From positions 1-63,159 of the forward strand of contig JAISJG010000006.1 of the NCBI GenBank assembly GCA_031261625.1: a stretch of 63,159 nt of DNA, given 5' to 3'. Source of the DNA: Candidatus Methanoplasma sp. GTDB lineage: Archaea > Thermoplasmatota > Thermoplasmata > Methanomassiliicoccales > Methanomethylophilaceae. The position numbers and the translations under genes were made by a program. The stretch's first letter is position 1, and each line of letters opens with the position of its first letter. Shown here piece after piece: positions 1-8,060 of the stretch. The notes beneath the pieces were generated by a model. That model worked only from the letters and a program-made list of their open reading frames with translations. It was not told the DNA's origin and ran no database searches.

Positions 1-1064
1 GAACCGAGAACGTCGGATTTCCCGATGGCCTTGGCACCGCCGATCGTGGCGAAATCAAGAAGTTCCTGTGCGGTGGTCACCGTCGGATCCCATCTGCTGG
101 ACTTCTGCAACAGACCGAGTATCTTCATTTCCGAGATCATATCCAGACTGTTGTTCGTGGTGCTTCCGTCGGTCCCGATGGAAACGTTCACTCCGTACTT
201 CTGGAATTCAGGTACAGGTGCGACGCCTCCTGTTGCTAATTTCATATTAGATACGGGGCACATGGCGACGGACATTCCCGCCTCTGCCATTAAACGGACC
301 TCGTTCATCGTCAGCCATGCGGAATGTGCTGCTATCGCCCTCTCTCCCAGCACGCCTATATCGGATAACCATTCGGCAGGCCTTCTGCCGGTCTTTTTCT
401 TGTGGTCGTTGACCTCTCCTCTCGTCTCCGAAAGATGGAATGTGAGCGGTGCTTCTTTCTCGTCAGAGAATTCTTTCGCTCCGACACAGGTCTCCTGATT
501 GCAGACGTACACTCCCTGAAGTGCGGCCCCGGGGATTATTTTCCTTTCGTTTTTGAATGATTCGTAGAAATGCCTGCAGTTCTGCAGAGGATTTCCTACC
601 TGTGTGGTCAGCTCCTGATCGAGGACGCACCAGCAAAGTACCCCTCTGATGCCCGATTCTTTGACCGCTTTTCCGATGACATCCTCGGAATAATACATAT
701 CCACGAATGTGGTCGTTCCGCTGCGGATCATTTCCAGACAGCCGAGTTTTGTTCCGATCTCGAGATCCTTATCCGTCCTTTCGGAATCTATCTTGAATAC
801 TTTGCTCAGGAAATCGGGAAAATGGAGGTCGTCGACGACACCTTTCATGACGGACATTGCGATATGGGTATGTGTATTGATGAACCCCGGGATCACAATA
901 TCTCCGGATGCATCGATCTCCGTATCGGCGGTTCCGTTGTATTTCGTGCCGACCGAGATTATTTTTTCGCCTTCGATGACGATGTCGCCTCTGATGATAT
1001 TCCTGGACCGATCCTGCGTTACGATCCATGCATCCCTGATAACGGTTACAGATTTTCCGGACAA
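1..1064 (-). CDS. Amidohydrolase, 5'-deoxyadenosine/SAH/MTA deaminase family (C-terminus beyond window)
   Basis: Metal-dependent nucleoside deaminase of the archaeal DadD/MtaD family. Family members deaminate 5'-deoxyadenosine, S-adenosylhomocysteine or methylthioadenosine to the inosine derivatives, which clears by-products of radical-SAM and methyltransfer reactions. About 354 residues are visible. The metal motif NTHTHIAM has His65 and His67; further metal and catalytic motifs are TFHLSE, AAHSAW and SIGTDGS. I chose the TTG at 1064 because an in-frame stop lies just upstream, no ATG precedes the conserved ITVIRDAW-like N-terminus, and a G-rich stretch (GGGATGGGA) precedes it. The gene runs off the left edge. 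It is divergent from the methyltransferase cassette that starts at 1430. Family certain; exact substrate inferred, with 5'-deoxyadenosine or SAH most likely in a methanogen. Confidence 0.88.
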   Translation of the reverse strand, partial: MSGKSVTVIRDAWIVTQDRSRNIIRGDIVIEGEKIISVGTKYNGTADTEIDASGDIVIPGFINTHTHIAMSVMKGVVDDLHFPDFLSKVFKIDSERTDKDLEIGTKLGCLEMIRSGTTTFVDMYYSEDVIGKAVKESGIRGVLCWCVLDQELTTQVGNPLQNCRHFYESFKNERKIIPGAALQGVYVCNQETCVGAKEFSDEKEAPLTFHLSETRGEVNDHKKKTGRRPAEWLSDIGVLGERAIAAHSAWLTMNEVRLMAEAGMSVAMCPVSNMKLATGGVAPVPEFQKYGVNVSIGTDGSTTNNSLDMISEMKILGLLQKSSRWDPTVTTAQELLDFATIGGAKAIGKSDVLG

Positions 1065-1429
1065 TATATTCCCATCCCGAATTGTTCCTCAATGGGCCTG
1101 GATGTTTATAAGAATGGCGAATGGGAGTTACTGCGATTTAGTGTTAAAATGTTTCATTGATCCCACATTAGTCGCATTAACGTCTAGTATTATTCGTAAA
1201 TGGGTTTATTTTTTGTTTATTATTGTCCTAATATGCGTTTTAATGTCTAATTTACGGCATTATATTTTATAATGTTTAAATATTATTTCATATACGAATA
1301 TAATTTATATTATTTGAATAAATAAATCTTTAATATTTATACTATGCAGAATAAAACCGACATATAGTATTATATTCATAATTCTGGTTTACCTCAATAG
1401 ATGGGGATAGTGCCACTGGGGGCAACCAT
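1065..1429. promoter_or_regulatory. AT-rich divergent promoter region upstream of the first methyltransferase cassette
   Basis: This 365-bp gene-free interval is markedly AT-rich between 1180 and 1385. It separates the deaminase (leftward) from the corrinoid protein gene (rightward). Several TATA-like stretches are present, the best placed being TTTAATATTTATAC around 1329-1342, which would give a leader of roughly 60-70 nt. A G-rich ribosome site (TGGGGGCAACC) lies just before the ATG at 1430. I see no RNA gene, repeat or clear operator in it. Confidence 0.5.
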
Positions 1430-2068
1430 ATGAGCAAAGAGGAATTATTCAAACAGATAAGCGACGCAGTCGTCGGCGGAAAACAGGAGATCGCGAAAGA
1501 AGGCGCACTTGAAGCGCTGAGACTGGGCATCAGCCCGGTAGAGGCGATCAATGAAGGTCTTGTAAAAGGAATGGCCATTGTCGGCGACAGGTTCGCACTA
1601 CACCAGACATATCTGCCGCAGGTACTGATATCATCACTTGCACTTTACGCGGGACTCGATGTCCTGCTTCCGGCGATCCCGAAATCAGAAACACTTAACA
1701 AGAAGACCGTCGCGGTAGCGGTGGTCGAAGGCGATGTCCATGACATCGGAAAGAACATCCTCAAAACACTGATTATCGCCGGCGGATTCCAGGTCGTCGA
1801 CCTCGGAAAGGATGTACCTACGGACAAGGTCCTTGCAGAGACCGAAAGGCTCCAGCCGAACGTTCTCGCACTGAGCACGCTCATGACACCCACCTTGGTG
1901 GCGATGAGGGATGCTGTCGACGGATTGATCGAGAGCGGATACAGATCCAAAGTACTTGTCGCAGTGGGCGGCGCACCGGTGTCCCTGTCGTTCTCCGAAG
2001 AGATAGGAGCGGACCACAAGGACAACGATGCCGTCAATCATGTGGCATGGCTGAAGGAGGCATTGTAA
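1430..2068 (+). CDS. Corrinoid (methyl-accepting) protein, MtbC/MtsB type, cassette 1
   Basis: Small corrinoid protein that carries the methyl group on cobalt between two methyltransferase activities. It has 212 aa, the normal length. Residues 1-90 form the helical B12-binding cap domain (NEGLVKGM, YLPQVL). Residues 91-212 form the Rossmann-like cobalamin domain with EGDVHDIGKN, where His104 is the predicted lower cobalt ligand; ALSTLMT and VGGAPVS complete the fold. The gene is preceded by TGGGGGCAACC and its TAA stop directly abuts the methyltransferase ATG at 2069, so the two are co-translated. It has the same length and layout as the second copy at 7107-7745. It could serve methylthiols (MtsB-like) or another methylated compound; nothing in the sequence decides this. 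Confidence 0.93.
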   Translation: MSKEELFKQISDAVVGGKQEIAKEGALEALRLGISPVEAINEGLVKGMAIVGDRFALHQTYLPQVLISSLALYAGLDVLLPAIPKSETLNKKTVAVAVVEGDVHDIGKNILKTLIIAGGFQVVDLGKDVPTDKVLAETERLQPNVLALSTLMTPTLVAMRDAVDGLIESGYRSKVLVAVGGAPVSLSFSEEIGADHKDNDAVNHVAWLKEAL

Positions 2069-3163
2069 ATGACCGTCAAACCTATGAATCATATCGAGAG
2101 GGGGTTCGCCTCGCTCACCAACGAACCTGTGGACAGACTTCTCACTTACCCCCTGGCAATGGGAGTGAACAGAAGACTTGTCAACGGCGGCGTCTCGTAC
2201 AGGGAATGGGCGCACGACCCTCAGTTGTTCGCCAAATCCTTCATCGAGGGACAGAAAGCATACGATTTCGATTTCGCTATCGGCCTGATGGATCTGTCCG
2301 TCATGGCCGGAGACCTCGGTGCACACGTCAGGTTCGATCACGAGAACACACCGTTCGTCGACGAACACATAATCCATGACCCAGAGGACTACGAGAAACT
2401 AGAGGTCCCCGACATAAGGAAAGGACGCTCGGGAGTCCTTCTCGAGGGAACGAAACTGTTCGCCCAGGCACTTAACAAGGATATCATCACCGCAGGATTC
2501 GTGGAGGGGCCTTTGCTTGCTCTCTCTCAGAGCGCGAGCGCGGAGCGTCTGTTCATCGACATGTACAGGAACCCGTCCGCGGTCCACCATGCACTGGAAA
2601 CCCTGACGGAATACGACAGTCAGATGATAGACGGCTTTGCGGAGACCGGTGTAGCAGGACTCACATGGGATTATCTGTGGGGGAACTACTCATGTCTCGG
2701 AGATGCCGAATACCACGAGTTCGAGGCTCAATACGCAAAGAAACTGAACCAGCACACCGCTGACAAGGGACTCGCATTGTGCATTCACAACTGTGCGGAT
2801 ATGCCTCACCTCGACACACAGATCAAAGAGTTCAAACCCGCCATATACTCAATGGCCTGGTACCCTCTGAACCCCGATTCGCCGTCGGCCACAAAGACGA
2901 TCGCCGACGGATATGCGGACAACTGTCTCATCGGCGGTAACATCGATCCCCAGCTGTTCCTCGGCGGATCGCTGGAGAAGATCACGAAGACCACATCCAC
3001 AGTTACCCAGGAGGTCAAAACAGCACTATGCAAACGCGGACTCAACTCCAAGTATGTCATAGCAAGCGGTTGTGAGGTCCCCCCTGACCTGTACACCAGG
3101 CTCGATAACATAAGCGCAGTGGTCGACACCGTGAAGAAGGAAGGTACGCCGCTGGAACTCTGA
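2069..3163 (+). CDS. UroD-type zinc methyltransferase (MtaA/MtbA/MtsA superfamily), cassette 1
   Basis: Member of the uroporphyrinogen-decarboxylase-fold methyltransferases that move methyl groups between a corrinoid protein and a thiol such as coenzyme M, or directly from methyl thiols (MtsA). 364 aa. The zinc site typical of MtaA/MtbA is intact: His240 and Cys242 in IHNCADM, and Cys335 in ASGCEVPP. The central barrel motifs GFVEGPLL and WDYLWGNYS are present. It follows the corrinoid gene with no gap and is followed after 10 nt by a small cysteine-rich gene. No separate MtxB-type substrate methyltransferase lies nearby, so an MtsA-like dual role is possible. The sequence differs enough from textbook MtaA and MtbA that I give no gene symbol. 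Confidence 0.88.
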   Translation: MTVKPMNHIERGFASLTNEPVDRLLTYPLAMGVNRRLVNGGVSYREWAHDPQLFAKSFIEGQKAYDFDFAIGLMDLSVMAGDLGAHVRFDHENTPFVDEHIIHDPEDYEKLEVPDIRKGRSGVLLEGTKLFAQALNKDIITAGFVEGPLLALSQSASAERLFIDMYRNPSAVHHALETLTEYDSQMIDGFAETGVAGLTWDYLWGNYSCLGDAEYHEFEAQYAKKLNQHTADKGLALCIHNCADMPHLDTQIKEFKPAIYSMAWYPLNPDSPSATKTIADGYADNCLIGGNIDPQLFLGGSLEKITKTTSTVTQEVKTALCKRGLNSKYVIASGCEVPPDLYTRLDNISAVVDTVKKEGTPLEL

Positions 3164-3173
3164 AGGAAGAACA

Positions 3174-3488
3174 ATGGCCGACGGATTCTACGAGGCTATG
3201 AGGAGCTCCGGCTTCTCATACAACACGACCGCATCCGTGAAGAAGTACACCTGCCCGTATTGCGGATTCATGTTCTCGCTGGTATACGCGAGGACATTCG
3301 CATGTCAGGGGTGTTCCGAAGCAACACGCGGATGTCCGAAAGTAAGATGCGAAAAGTGCGATACCGAGTTCCCGATAATGGAGCTGGAACATGTCCACAC
3401 AAAAGAACAGCAGCACGTGCTTGCAGACCACATCTGCAAGATCGTGAGCGAGTTTAATAGTGATATGGGATATACTCCTAATCGGTGA
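3174..3488 (+). CDS. Small seven-cysteine zinc-ribbon protein, cassette 1
   Basis: 104-aa soluble protein of unrecognised family. Its core has seven cysteines in the spacing CX2C-X13-CX2C-X6-C-X4-CX2C, beginning CPYCGFMFSL and ending RCEKCDTEFPI. The N-terminus (SGFSYNTTASVKKY) and a His-containing C-terminal helix (EHVHTKEQQ, DHICK) flank it. It very likely binds one or two zinc ions. It lies 10 nt after the methyltransferase and 4 nt before the hydantoinase-like gene, so it belongs to the same transcript. A near-identical copy occupies the same place in the inverted cassette (5643-5957), and a more distant homologue with identical cysteine spacing lies at 16960-17304. Role unknown; a partner or zinc chaperone of the methyltransferase is my inference. 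Confidence 0.85.
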   Translation: MADGFYEAMRSSGFSYNTTASVKKYTCPYCGFMFSLVYARTFACQGCSEATRGCPKVRCEKCDTEFPIMELEHVHTKEQQHVLADHICKIVSEFNSDMGYTPNR

Positions 3489-3492
3489 TATA

Positions 3493-5535
3493 GTGGGCAT
3501 AGGATTAGGATTCGATACAGGCGGTACATATACAGATGCCGTCCTGATGGATCTTTCCACCGGGAAGATCGTACAAAAAGCCAAGGCTCTGACCACAAGG
3601 GACGATCTTTCGATAGGCGTAGGGAACGCCATCAGAAACTTCGATCCAAAACTTCTGGAAGAGATAGTAATGGTATCTCTTTCATCAACCTTGGCCACGA
3701 ACTCCGTGGTCGAGGGGAAAGGATGCCGTGTCGGATTGATCTCGGTCGGCCATGATTTCGATAATTCCATCCCTGTCAACGCGTATGCGAAGATACAAGG
3801 GGGACACGACCTCAAGGGAAGAGAGGCTGCAGAACTCGACGAGAACGCGGTACGTGATATCCTTTCTTCTTGGAAGGGCCTTGTCGACGGTGTTGCTGTC
3901 ACTTCCTATCTGAGCGTAAGGAACCCGGACCATGAAGTGAGGATCAAAAAACTGGCCGAAGAAATACTCGAAGTGCCGGTGGTGTGCGGTCATGAGCTTT
4001 CTTCGAGCCTCGGATTCAACGAACGTGCCGTAACGTCCGTGATGAACGCACGTCTGATCCCTATCATCAAAGAACTTATCTTCTCGGTCAAGGCCGTAAT
4101 GGCCAGGAACAGGATAGCCGCACCGCTTCTGATCGTAAAAGGCAACGGGTCTATAATGGGCGAGAGCGTTGCAACTTCCAGGCCGATAGAGACTATACTT
4201 TCCGGACCTGCAGCAAGCATGATAGGTGCCAAGAACCTCACCGGAAGGAATGATGCGATAGTCATGGATATGGGAGGAACGACGACCGATATCGGTATAC
4301 TCCGCAACGGATATCCCAGACTTGAAAAAGAAGGAGCGATAATCGGCGGAAGAAGGACCCGTGTCCTTGCTGCGGAGATCTCCACTTCCGGACTGGGCGG
4401 AGACAGCCGCATCGTTGTCAACGGAGGAAAATTCGTTCTCGGAACATCGCGCGTAATACCTTTATGTATCGCGGCCAGTAAATGGCCTCAACTCGTAGAG
4501 AGATTGAAAACGGCTTCGGAAGCACCTTCGAGACCCACTCCCGAAAGTCTCGGCATCGACAATGTCGTACAGGACATAGAATTCTTCACGCTTGTCAAAA
4601 CGACCGGAAGAGATACCCTTACCGAGGACAATAAAAAATTCCTCGATCTTATTGCAGCAGAACCGCATTCTCTGAAGGAAGCGGGAGATATTCTCAAAAT
4701 ACACCCGTTCAGTTTCAATATAGTCAAACTCGAAGAGAACGGACTGATACAGCGCATCGGCCTTACTCCAACGGACATTCTGCACGCGGAGGGTTCTTAC
4801 GTGTTCTATGATGCGGAGGCATCGAAATACGGTGTTTCCTATGCGGCAAAGAAACTGAACATAACAACGGATGAATTCATCGCTCTGGCTAAGGAAAAAG
4901 TCGTCGAGAAGCTCTCACAGGAACTCCTCAGGAAACTGTTCTTCGAGGAAACCGGGAAACTGGAATTGGACGGGGTCGGACTCGATCTCATGAACAAGGC
5001 CGTTTCCGGAAAGGACGGATTGGATTTCGGATGTTCCGTACGTCTGAACAAACCGATCATCGGCATAGGCGCGCCTGTCGCTGCGTACTATCCGCAGATG
5101 GCAAAGAAATTCGGAGCGGAACTGCTGCTTCCGGAACATTCGGAAGTCGGTAACGCTGTTGGAGCGGTCACCGGGAGCATTGTGGAGACACTCGATATCC
5201 TGATAAGACCGAAAACGACAGGATCCGATGATCCGCCGTGCACGGTATTCTCCGCCCTCGGAAAAGAGGAGTTCGAATCCATCACGGAAGCACTGAAGTA
5301 CGCTGATACCGTAGGACGCGGATACGTTACCGACCAGGCGAAAAGGGCCGGGGCCGAATATGTCGATGTGAAGACGGACGTCCACGAAAAAAGATACGAG
5401 ATAGGCGGAGGTCTGGGTACCGGCGGGGACGTGCTCCTTGAAACCGAGGTGCACATCACCGCCGTCGGAAAACCGAAAGAATTCCATGTGAATGCCACGG
5501 TCAATACCGACGAAACGTGGGATCATATAAGATGA
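3493..5535 (+). CDS. Hydantoinase/oxoprolinase A-type (ASKHA-fold) protein
   Basis: Protein of the HyuA/oxoprolinase family, 680 aa. The N-terminal phosphate-binding loop GLGFDTGGTYTDAV, the second phosphate motif VMDMGGTTTDIGI and the family signature GLTPTDILHAEG mark the ASKHA ATPase fold. I prefer the GTG at 3493, just after the upstream stop (3488); a GTG at 3460 would overlap the zinc-ribbon gene. No HyuB partner is visible, so a true hydantoinase or oxoprolinase is doubtful. It is the last gene of cassette 1 and faces cassette 2 tail to tail. RamA and RACo, which reactivate Co(II) corrinoid proteins, are also ASKHA ATPases, so a reactivation or metabolite-processing role is a reasonable inference. 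No RamA-type ferredoxin domain is seen. Confidence 0.85.
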   Translation: MGIGLGFDTGGTYTDAVLMDLSTGKIVQKAKALTTRDDLSIGVGNAIRNFDPKLLEEIVMVSLSSTLATNSVVEGKGCRVGLISVGHDFDNSIPVNAYAKIQGGHDLKGREAAELDENAVRDILSSWKGLVDGVAVTSYLSVRNPDHEVRIKKLAEEILEVPVVCGHELSSSLGFNERAVTSVMNARLIPIIKELIFSVKAVMARNRIAAPLLIVKGNGSIMGESVATSRPIETILSGPAASMIGAKNLTGRNDAIVMDMGGTTTDIGILRNGYPRLEKEGAIIGGRRTRVLAAEISTSGLGGDSRIVVNGGKFVLGTSRVIPLCIAASKWPQLVERLKTASEAPSRPTPESLGIDNVVQDIEFFTLVKTTGRDTLTEDNKKFLDLIAAEPHSLKEAGDILKIHPFSFNIVKLEENGLIQRIGLTPTDILHAEGSYVFYDAEASKYGVSYAAKKLNITTDEFIALAKEKVVEKLSQELLRKLFFEETGKLELDGVGLDLMNKAVSGKDGLDFGCSVRLNKPIIGIGAPVAAYYPQMAKKFGAELLLPEHSEVGNAVGAVTGSIVETLDILIRPKTTGSDDPPCTVFSALGKEEFESITEALKYADTVGRGYVTDQAKRAGAEYVDVKTDVHEKRYEIGGGLGTGGDVLLETEVHITAVGKPKEFHVNATVNTDETWDHIR

Positions 5536-5540
5536 ACTCT

Positions 5541-5569
5541 GGAAAGGCTCCAGTGGTGGGAACCTTTCC
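5541..5569 (+). terminator. Hairpin after cassette 1
   Basis: A 7-bp stem (GGAAAGG at 5541-5547 with CCTTTCC at 5563-5569) begins 5 nt after the stop of the hydantoinase-like gene, in the convergent gap between the two cassettes. It is not followed by a long T-run on the plus strand, so its terminator role is tentative. Confidence 0.4.
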
Positions 5570-5593
5570 ATTCTGCCGTTAACTGAGGCCCGT

Positions 5594-5623
5594 GAGGAAA
5601 AAATAGAAACGGGACTTCGGTCC
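5594..5623 (-). terminator. UUCG-class hairpin plus T-tract ending cassette 2
   Basis: On the minus strand a 4-bp GGAC/GTCC stem at 5612-5623 closes a tetraloop, and the same strand then reads into CCCGTTTCTATTTTTTCC. A hairpin followed by a T-run 20 nt after the stop of the minus-strand zinc-ribbon gene is a plausible terminator for cassette 2. Confidence 0.45.
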
Positions 5624-5642
5624 GAGGCAGTGTCAGCGTGAA

Positions 5643-5957
5643 TTATCTGTTGGGACTCAGACCGTTGTCCTGACTGTATTCGGTCATTATCCTGCATATA
5701 TGGTCAGCCAGTCCGCGTTGCTGTTCTTTCGTATGTACATGTTCCAGTTCCTGGATGTAGAACTCGGTATCGCACTTGTCGCACCTCACCTTCGGGCATC
5801 CGCGCAATGCCTCCGAACACCCCTGACATGCGAACGTTCTTGCGTATACCAGCGAGAACATGAATCCGCAGTACGGACAGGTGTACTTCTTCACGGATGC
5901 GGTCGTATTGTATGAGAATCCGCTCTTCCTCATCGATTCGTAGAATGCGTCTGCCAT
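5643..5957 (-). CDS. Small seven-cysteine zinc-ribbon protein, cassette 2
   Basis: 104 aa, colinear and over 80% identical by eye with the cassette-1 protein at 3174-3488. All seven cysteines are kept in the spacing CX2C-X13-CX2C-X6-C-X4-CX2C. The start is the ATG at 5957: the GGAGGAGACAC site just upstream and the alignment with MADGFYEAMR in the paralogue support it, and a longer open frame upstream lies within the methyltransferase. It is the last gene of the minus-strand transcript. Differences cluster in the C-terminal third (YIQELEHVH, ADHICRIMTEYS), which may adapt it to its own methyltransferase. Function unknown; presumed structural zinc binding. Confidence 0.85.
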   Translation of the reverse strand: MADAFYESMRKSGFSYNTTASVKKYTCPYCGFMFSLVYARTFACQGCSEALRGCPKVRCDKCDTEFYIQELEHVHTKEQQRGLADHICRIMTEYSQDNGLSPNR

Positions 5958-6013
5958 GTGTCTCCTCCTTCGGGTTAATGTGTTTGGCCGTCCTTCCGGA
6001 CGGCCGGTCGACA

Positions 6014-7105
6014 TCAACCGGACATCGATCCCTCTCTCTTTGCAGTCTCCATCACGGTGGCTATGTTCTCCATCTTCGTTGTAAGATCCGGAGGAACTTC
6101 GCAGCCGCTCGATATGCAGTACTTGGAGTTGAGTCCGCGCTTGCACAGAGCGGTCTTCGCCTCTTTGGTGAGGTCGCAGGTTATCTTGCCGATCTTCTCC
6201 GTAGAGCCTCTGATGAACAGCTGTGGGTCTATGTTCCCCATGATGATACAGTCATCGGCGAATCCGTCATCGATCGTCTTCGTGGCCGACGGAGAATCGG
6301 GATTCAGAGGATACCATGCCATGGAGTACAGCGTGGTCTTGTAGTCCTTTATCTGCGTCTTCAGATGGGGCATGTCCGCACAGTTGTGTACTGCAACGGC
6401 CATTCCGTGTTCCAGTGTGAGTTTGTTCAGTTTCTTTGCGTACTGTACCTCGAACTCCCCGTACTCCTTGTCTCCGAGACACGAGTAGTTACCCCACAGG
6501 TAATCCCAGCAGAGTGCGTTACATCCGGTGGTCCCGAATCCTTCGATCATCCTGCTGTCGTATTCCGTCATCACTTCGAGCGCGCGGTGCACCGCAGAAG
6601 GATTGTTGAACATATCGACGAACAATCTCTCCGCACCTGCGCTCTGGGACAATGCAAGCAAAGGGCCCTCGACGAACCCGGCACACAGGATATCTTTGTT
6701 CAGAGCCTGAGAGAACAGTTTGGTTCCCTCGATAAGAACTGCAGACCTTCCTTTCTTCACGTCCGGGACTTCGAATTTCTCGTAATCCTCGGTATCATGG
6801 ACTATGTGCTCGTCGACGAACGGTGTGTTCTCCAGATCCATTCTGACGTTCGCACCGAGATCTCCTGCCATAACGGAGAGATCCATCAGCCCAACTGCCA
6901 TGTCCGGATCGAATTTCTTGTATCCCTCTATGAAACTCTGTGCGAACAGTTTCGGGTCGTGCGCCCATTCCCTGTATGTCACACCGTTTCCGATGAGCCT
7001 TCTGTTCACGCCCATCGTAAGCGGAGATACCAGAAGTCTGTCGACAGGGTCTCCGGCTATCGATGCCATCCCCCTTTCCATGTGTGTCATTGGCTTGACG
7101 GCCAT
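6014..7105 (-). CDS. UroD-type zinc methyltransferase, cassette 2
   Basis: 363-aa paralogue of the protein at 2069-3163, aligning from the first residue (MAVKPMTHMERG against MTVKPMNHIERG) nearly to the end. Zinc ligands are conserved: His240 and Cys242 in VHNCADM, Cys335 in SSGCEVPP. The ATG at 7105 lies 1 nt past the stop of the corrinoid gene (7107-7109), so the pair is translationally coupled. Like its paralogue it should transfer methyl groups between its corrinoid protein and a thiol. Clear divergence in the N-terminal 60 residues and along the outer helices suggests a different substrate or partner rather than a recent copy kept identical by gene conversion. Confidence 0.88.
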   Translation of the reverse strand: MAVKPMTHMERGMASIAGDPVDRLLVSPLTMGVNRRLIGNGVTYREWAHDPKLFAQSFIEGYKKFDPDMAVGLMDLSVMAGDLGANVRMDLENTPFVDEHIVHDTEDYEKFEVPDVKKGRSAVLIEGTKLFSQALNKDILCAGFVEGPLLALSQSAGAERLFVDMFNNPSAVHRALEVMTEYDSRMIEGFGTTGCNALCWDYLWGNYSCLGDKEYGEFEVQYAKKLNKLTLEHGMAVAVHNCADMPHLKTQIKDYKTTLYSMAWYPLNPDSPSATKTIDDGFADDCIIMGNIDPQLFIRGSTEKIGKITCDLTKEAKTALCKRGLNSKYCISSGCEVPPDLTTKMENIATVMETAKREGSMSG

Positions 7106-7106
7106 C

Positions 7107-7745
7107 TCAAGCAGCCCCCTTGAGCCACGCAACACAATCCTGTGCGCTGCTGTCCCTGTGGTCCGCACCGATCTCGTCCGCAAAGGACGGTGATGTGGGC
7201 GGCCCGCCTATGGTGACTATGAGTTTGGACCTCAGTCCGCTTTCGATAAGCCCGTCGATGGTGTCTTTCATGGCATCCATCGTCGGTGTCATGAGAGTGC
7301 TCAGTGCTATTACGTCCAAACACTCGTTCTTACCGCAATCGACTATAACCGTCACCGGAACATCCTTACCGAGATCGAACACCTGATATCCGCCTGCGGT
7401 CATCATCGTCTTGACGATGTTCTTGCCGATGTCGTGGACATCTCCTTCGACCACCGCCACGGCGCACTTCTTCCTGTTGAGTGATTCTGATTTCGGGATC
7501 GCGGGGAGAAGAACATTGAGTCCGGAGTACATCGCCTGTGCCGAGACCAATACCTGCGGAAGGTACACCTCATGCAGAGCATATTTGTCACCGACGACCG
7601 TCATTCCCTTTACGAGGCCTTCGTTGATCGACTCGACAGCGTTCAGTCCCTCGCACAAAGCCTCCTCTGCCGCCGACTTTGCATCATTGGGTTTTCCTAC
7701 CATCACAGCTGTTGCCAGCTTGTCAAATATCTCCTCTTTACTCAT
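7107..7745 (-). CDS. Corrinoid (methyl-accepting) protein, cassette 2
   Basis: 212-aa corrinoid protein, the same length as the copy at 1430-2068 and alignable without gaps. The helical cap (NEGLVKGMTVVGDKYALHE) is followed by the cobalamin domain with EGDVHDIGKN; His104 is the predicted cobalt ligand. It is the first gene of the minus-strand cassette, transcribed from the 7746-8060 region towards its methyltransferase and zinc-ribbon partners. It accepts and donates methyl groups on cobalt in the cytoplasm; the methylated substrate is not known. Confidence 0.93.
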   Translation of the reverse strand: MSKEEIFDKLATAVMVGKPNDAKSAAEEALCEGLNAVESINEGLVKGMTVVGDKYALHEVYLPQVLVSAQAMYSGLNVLLPAIPKSESLNRKKCAVAVVEGDVHDIGKNIVKTMMTAGGYQVFDLGKDVPVTVIVDCGKNECLDVIALSTLMTPTMDAMKDTIDGLIESGLRSKLIVTIGGPPTSPSFADEIGADHRDSSAQDCVAWLKGAA

Positions 7746-8060
7746 TTTCTTGTCTCCTATACTATACTGAGCTTCGGGTTCAATCCCGACACTCGTCTTC
7801 TATACACTGTTATGACTATATATGGCGGACAGGAGGATGGTTAATACATCCATTATTTAATACATTTCATATAGATTAAATATAGTTGAATTTTTTTAAC
7901 CGTTTTTAATCCATACTTTTCAGATGAATACAGTAGGGAATCCGCAAGAAAAACAGTAAAAAATAGAAAAAACCCGCACATCGGTCACATTATGTGTAAA
8001 TAGACTCTGCCGGTCTGCATCTACTCTAGAATTAGTAAATAAAAATGGAATGTGCTTCAC
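7746..8060 (-). promoter_or_regulatory. Promoter region of cassette 2
   Basis: 315-bp AT-rich gap between the cassette-2 corrinoid gene and the end of the DUF1638 gene. Read on the minus strand, a TATA-like CCATATATAGT lies at about 7814-7824. That places transcription start near 7790 and gives a leader of about 45 nt with an AGGAGAC ribosome site before the ATG at 7745. The distal part (7860-8040) is AT-rich with T-runs, which would also terminate DUF1638 transcription. I see no palindrome shared with the region in front of cassette 1. Confidence 0.5.

Noticed and set aside
5897..7123. Plus-strand open frame of about 400 codons opposite methyltransferase 2
   Set aside because: It is exactly antisense to a clear UroD methyltransferase and has a composition typical of shadow frames.
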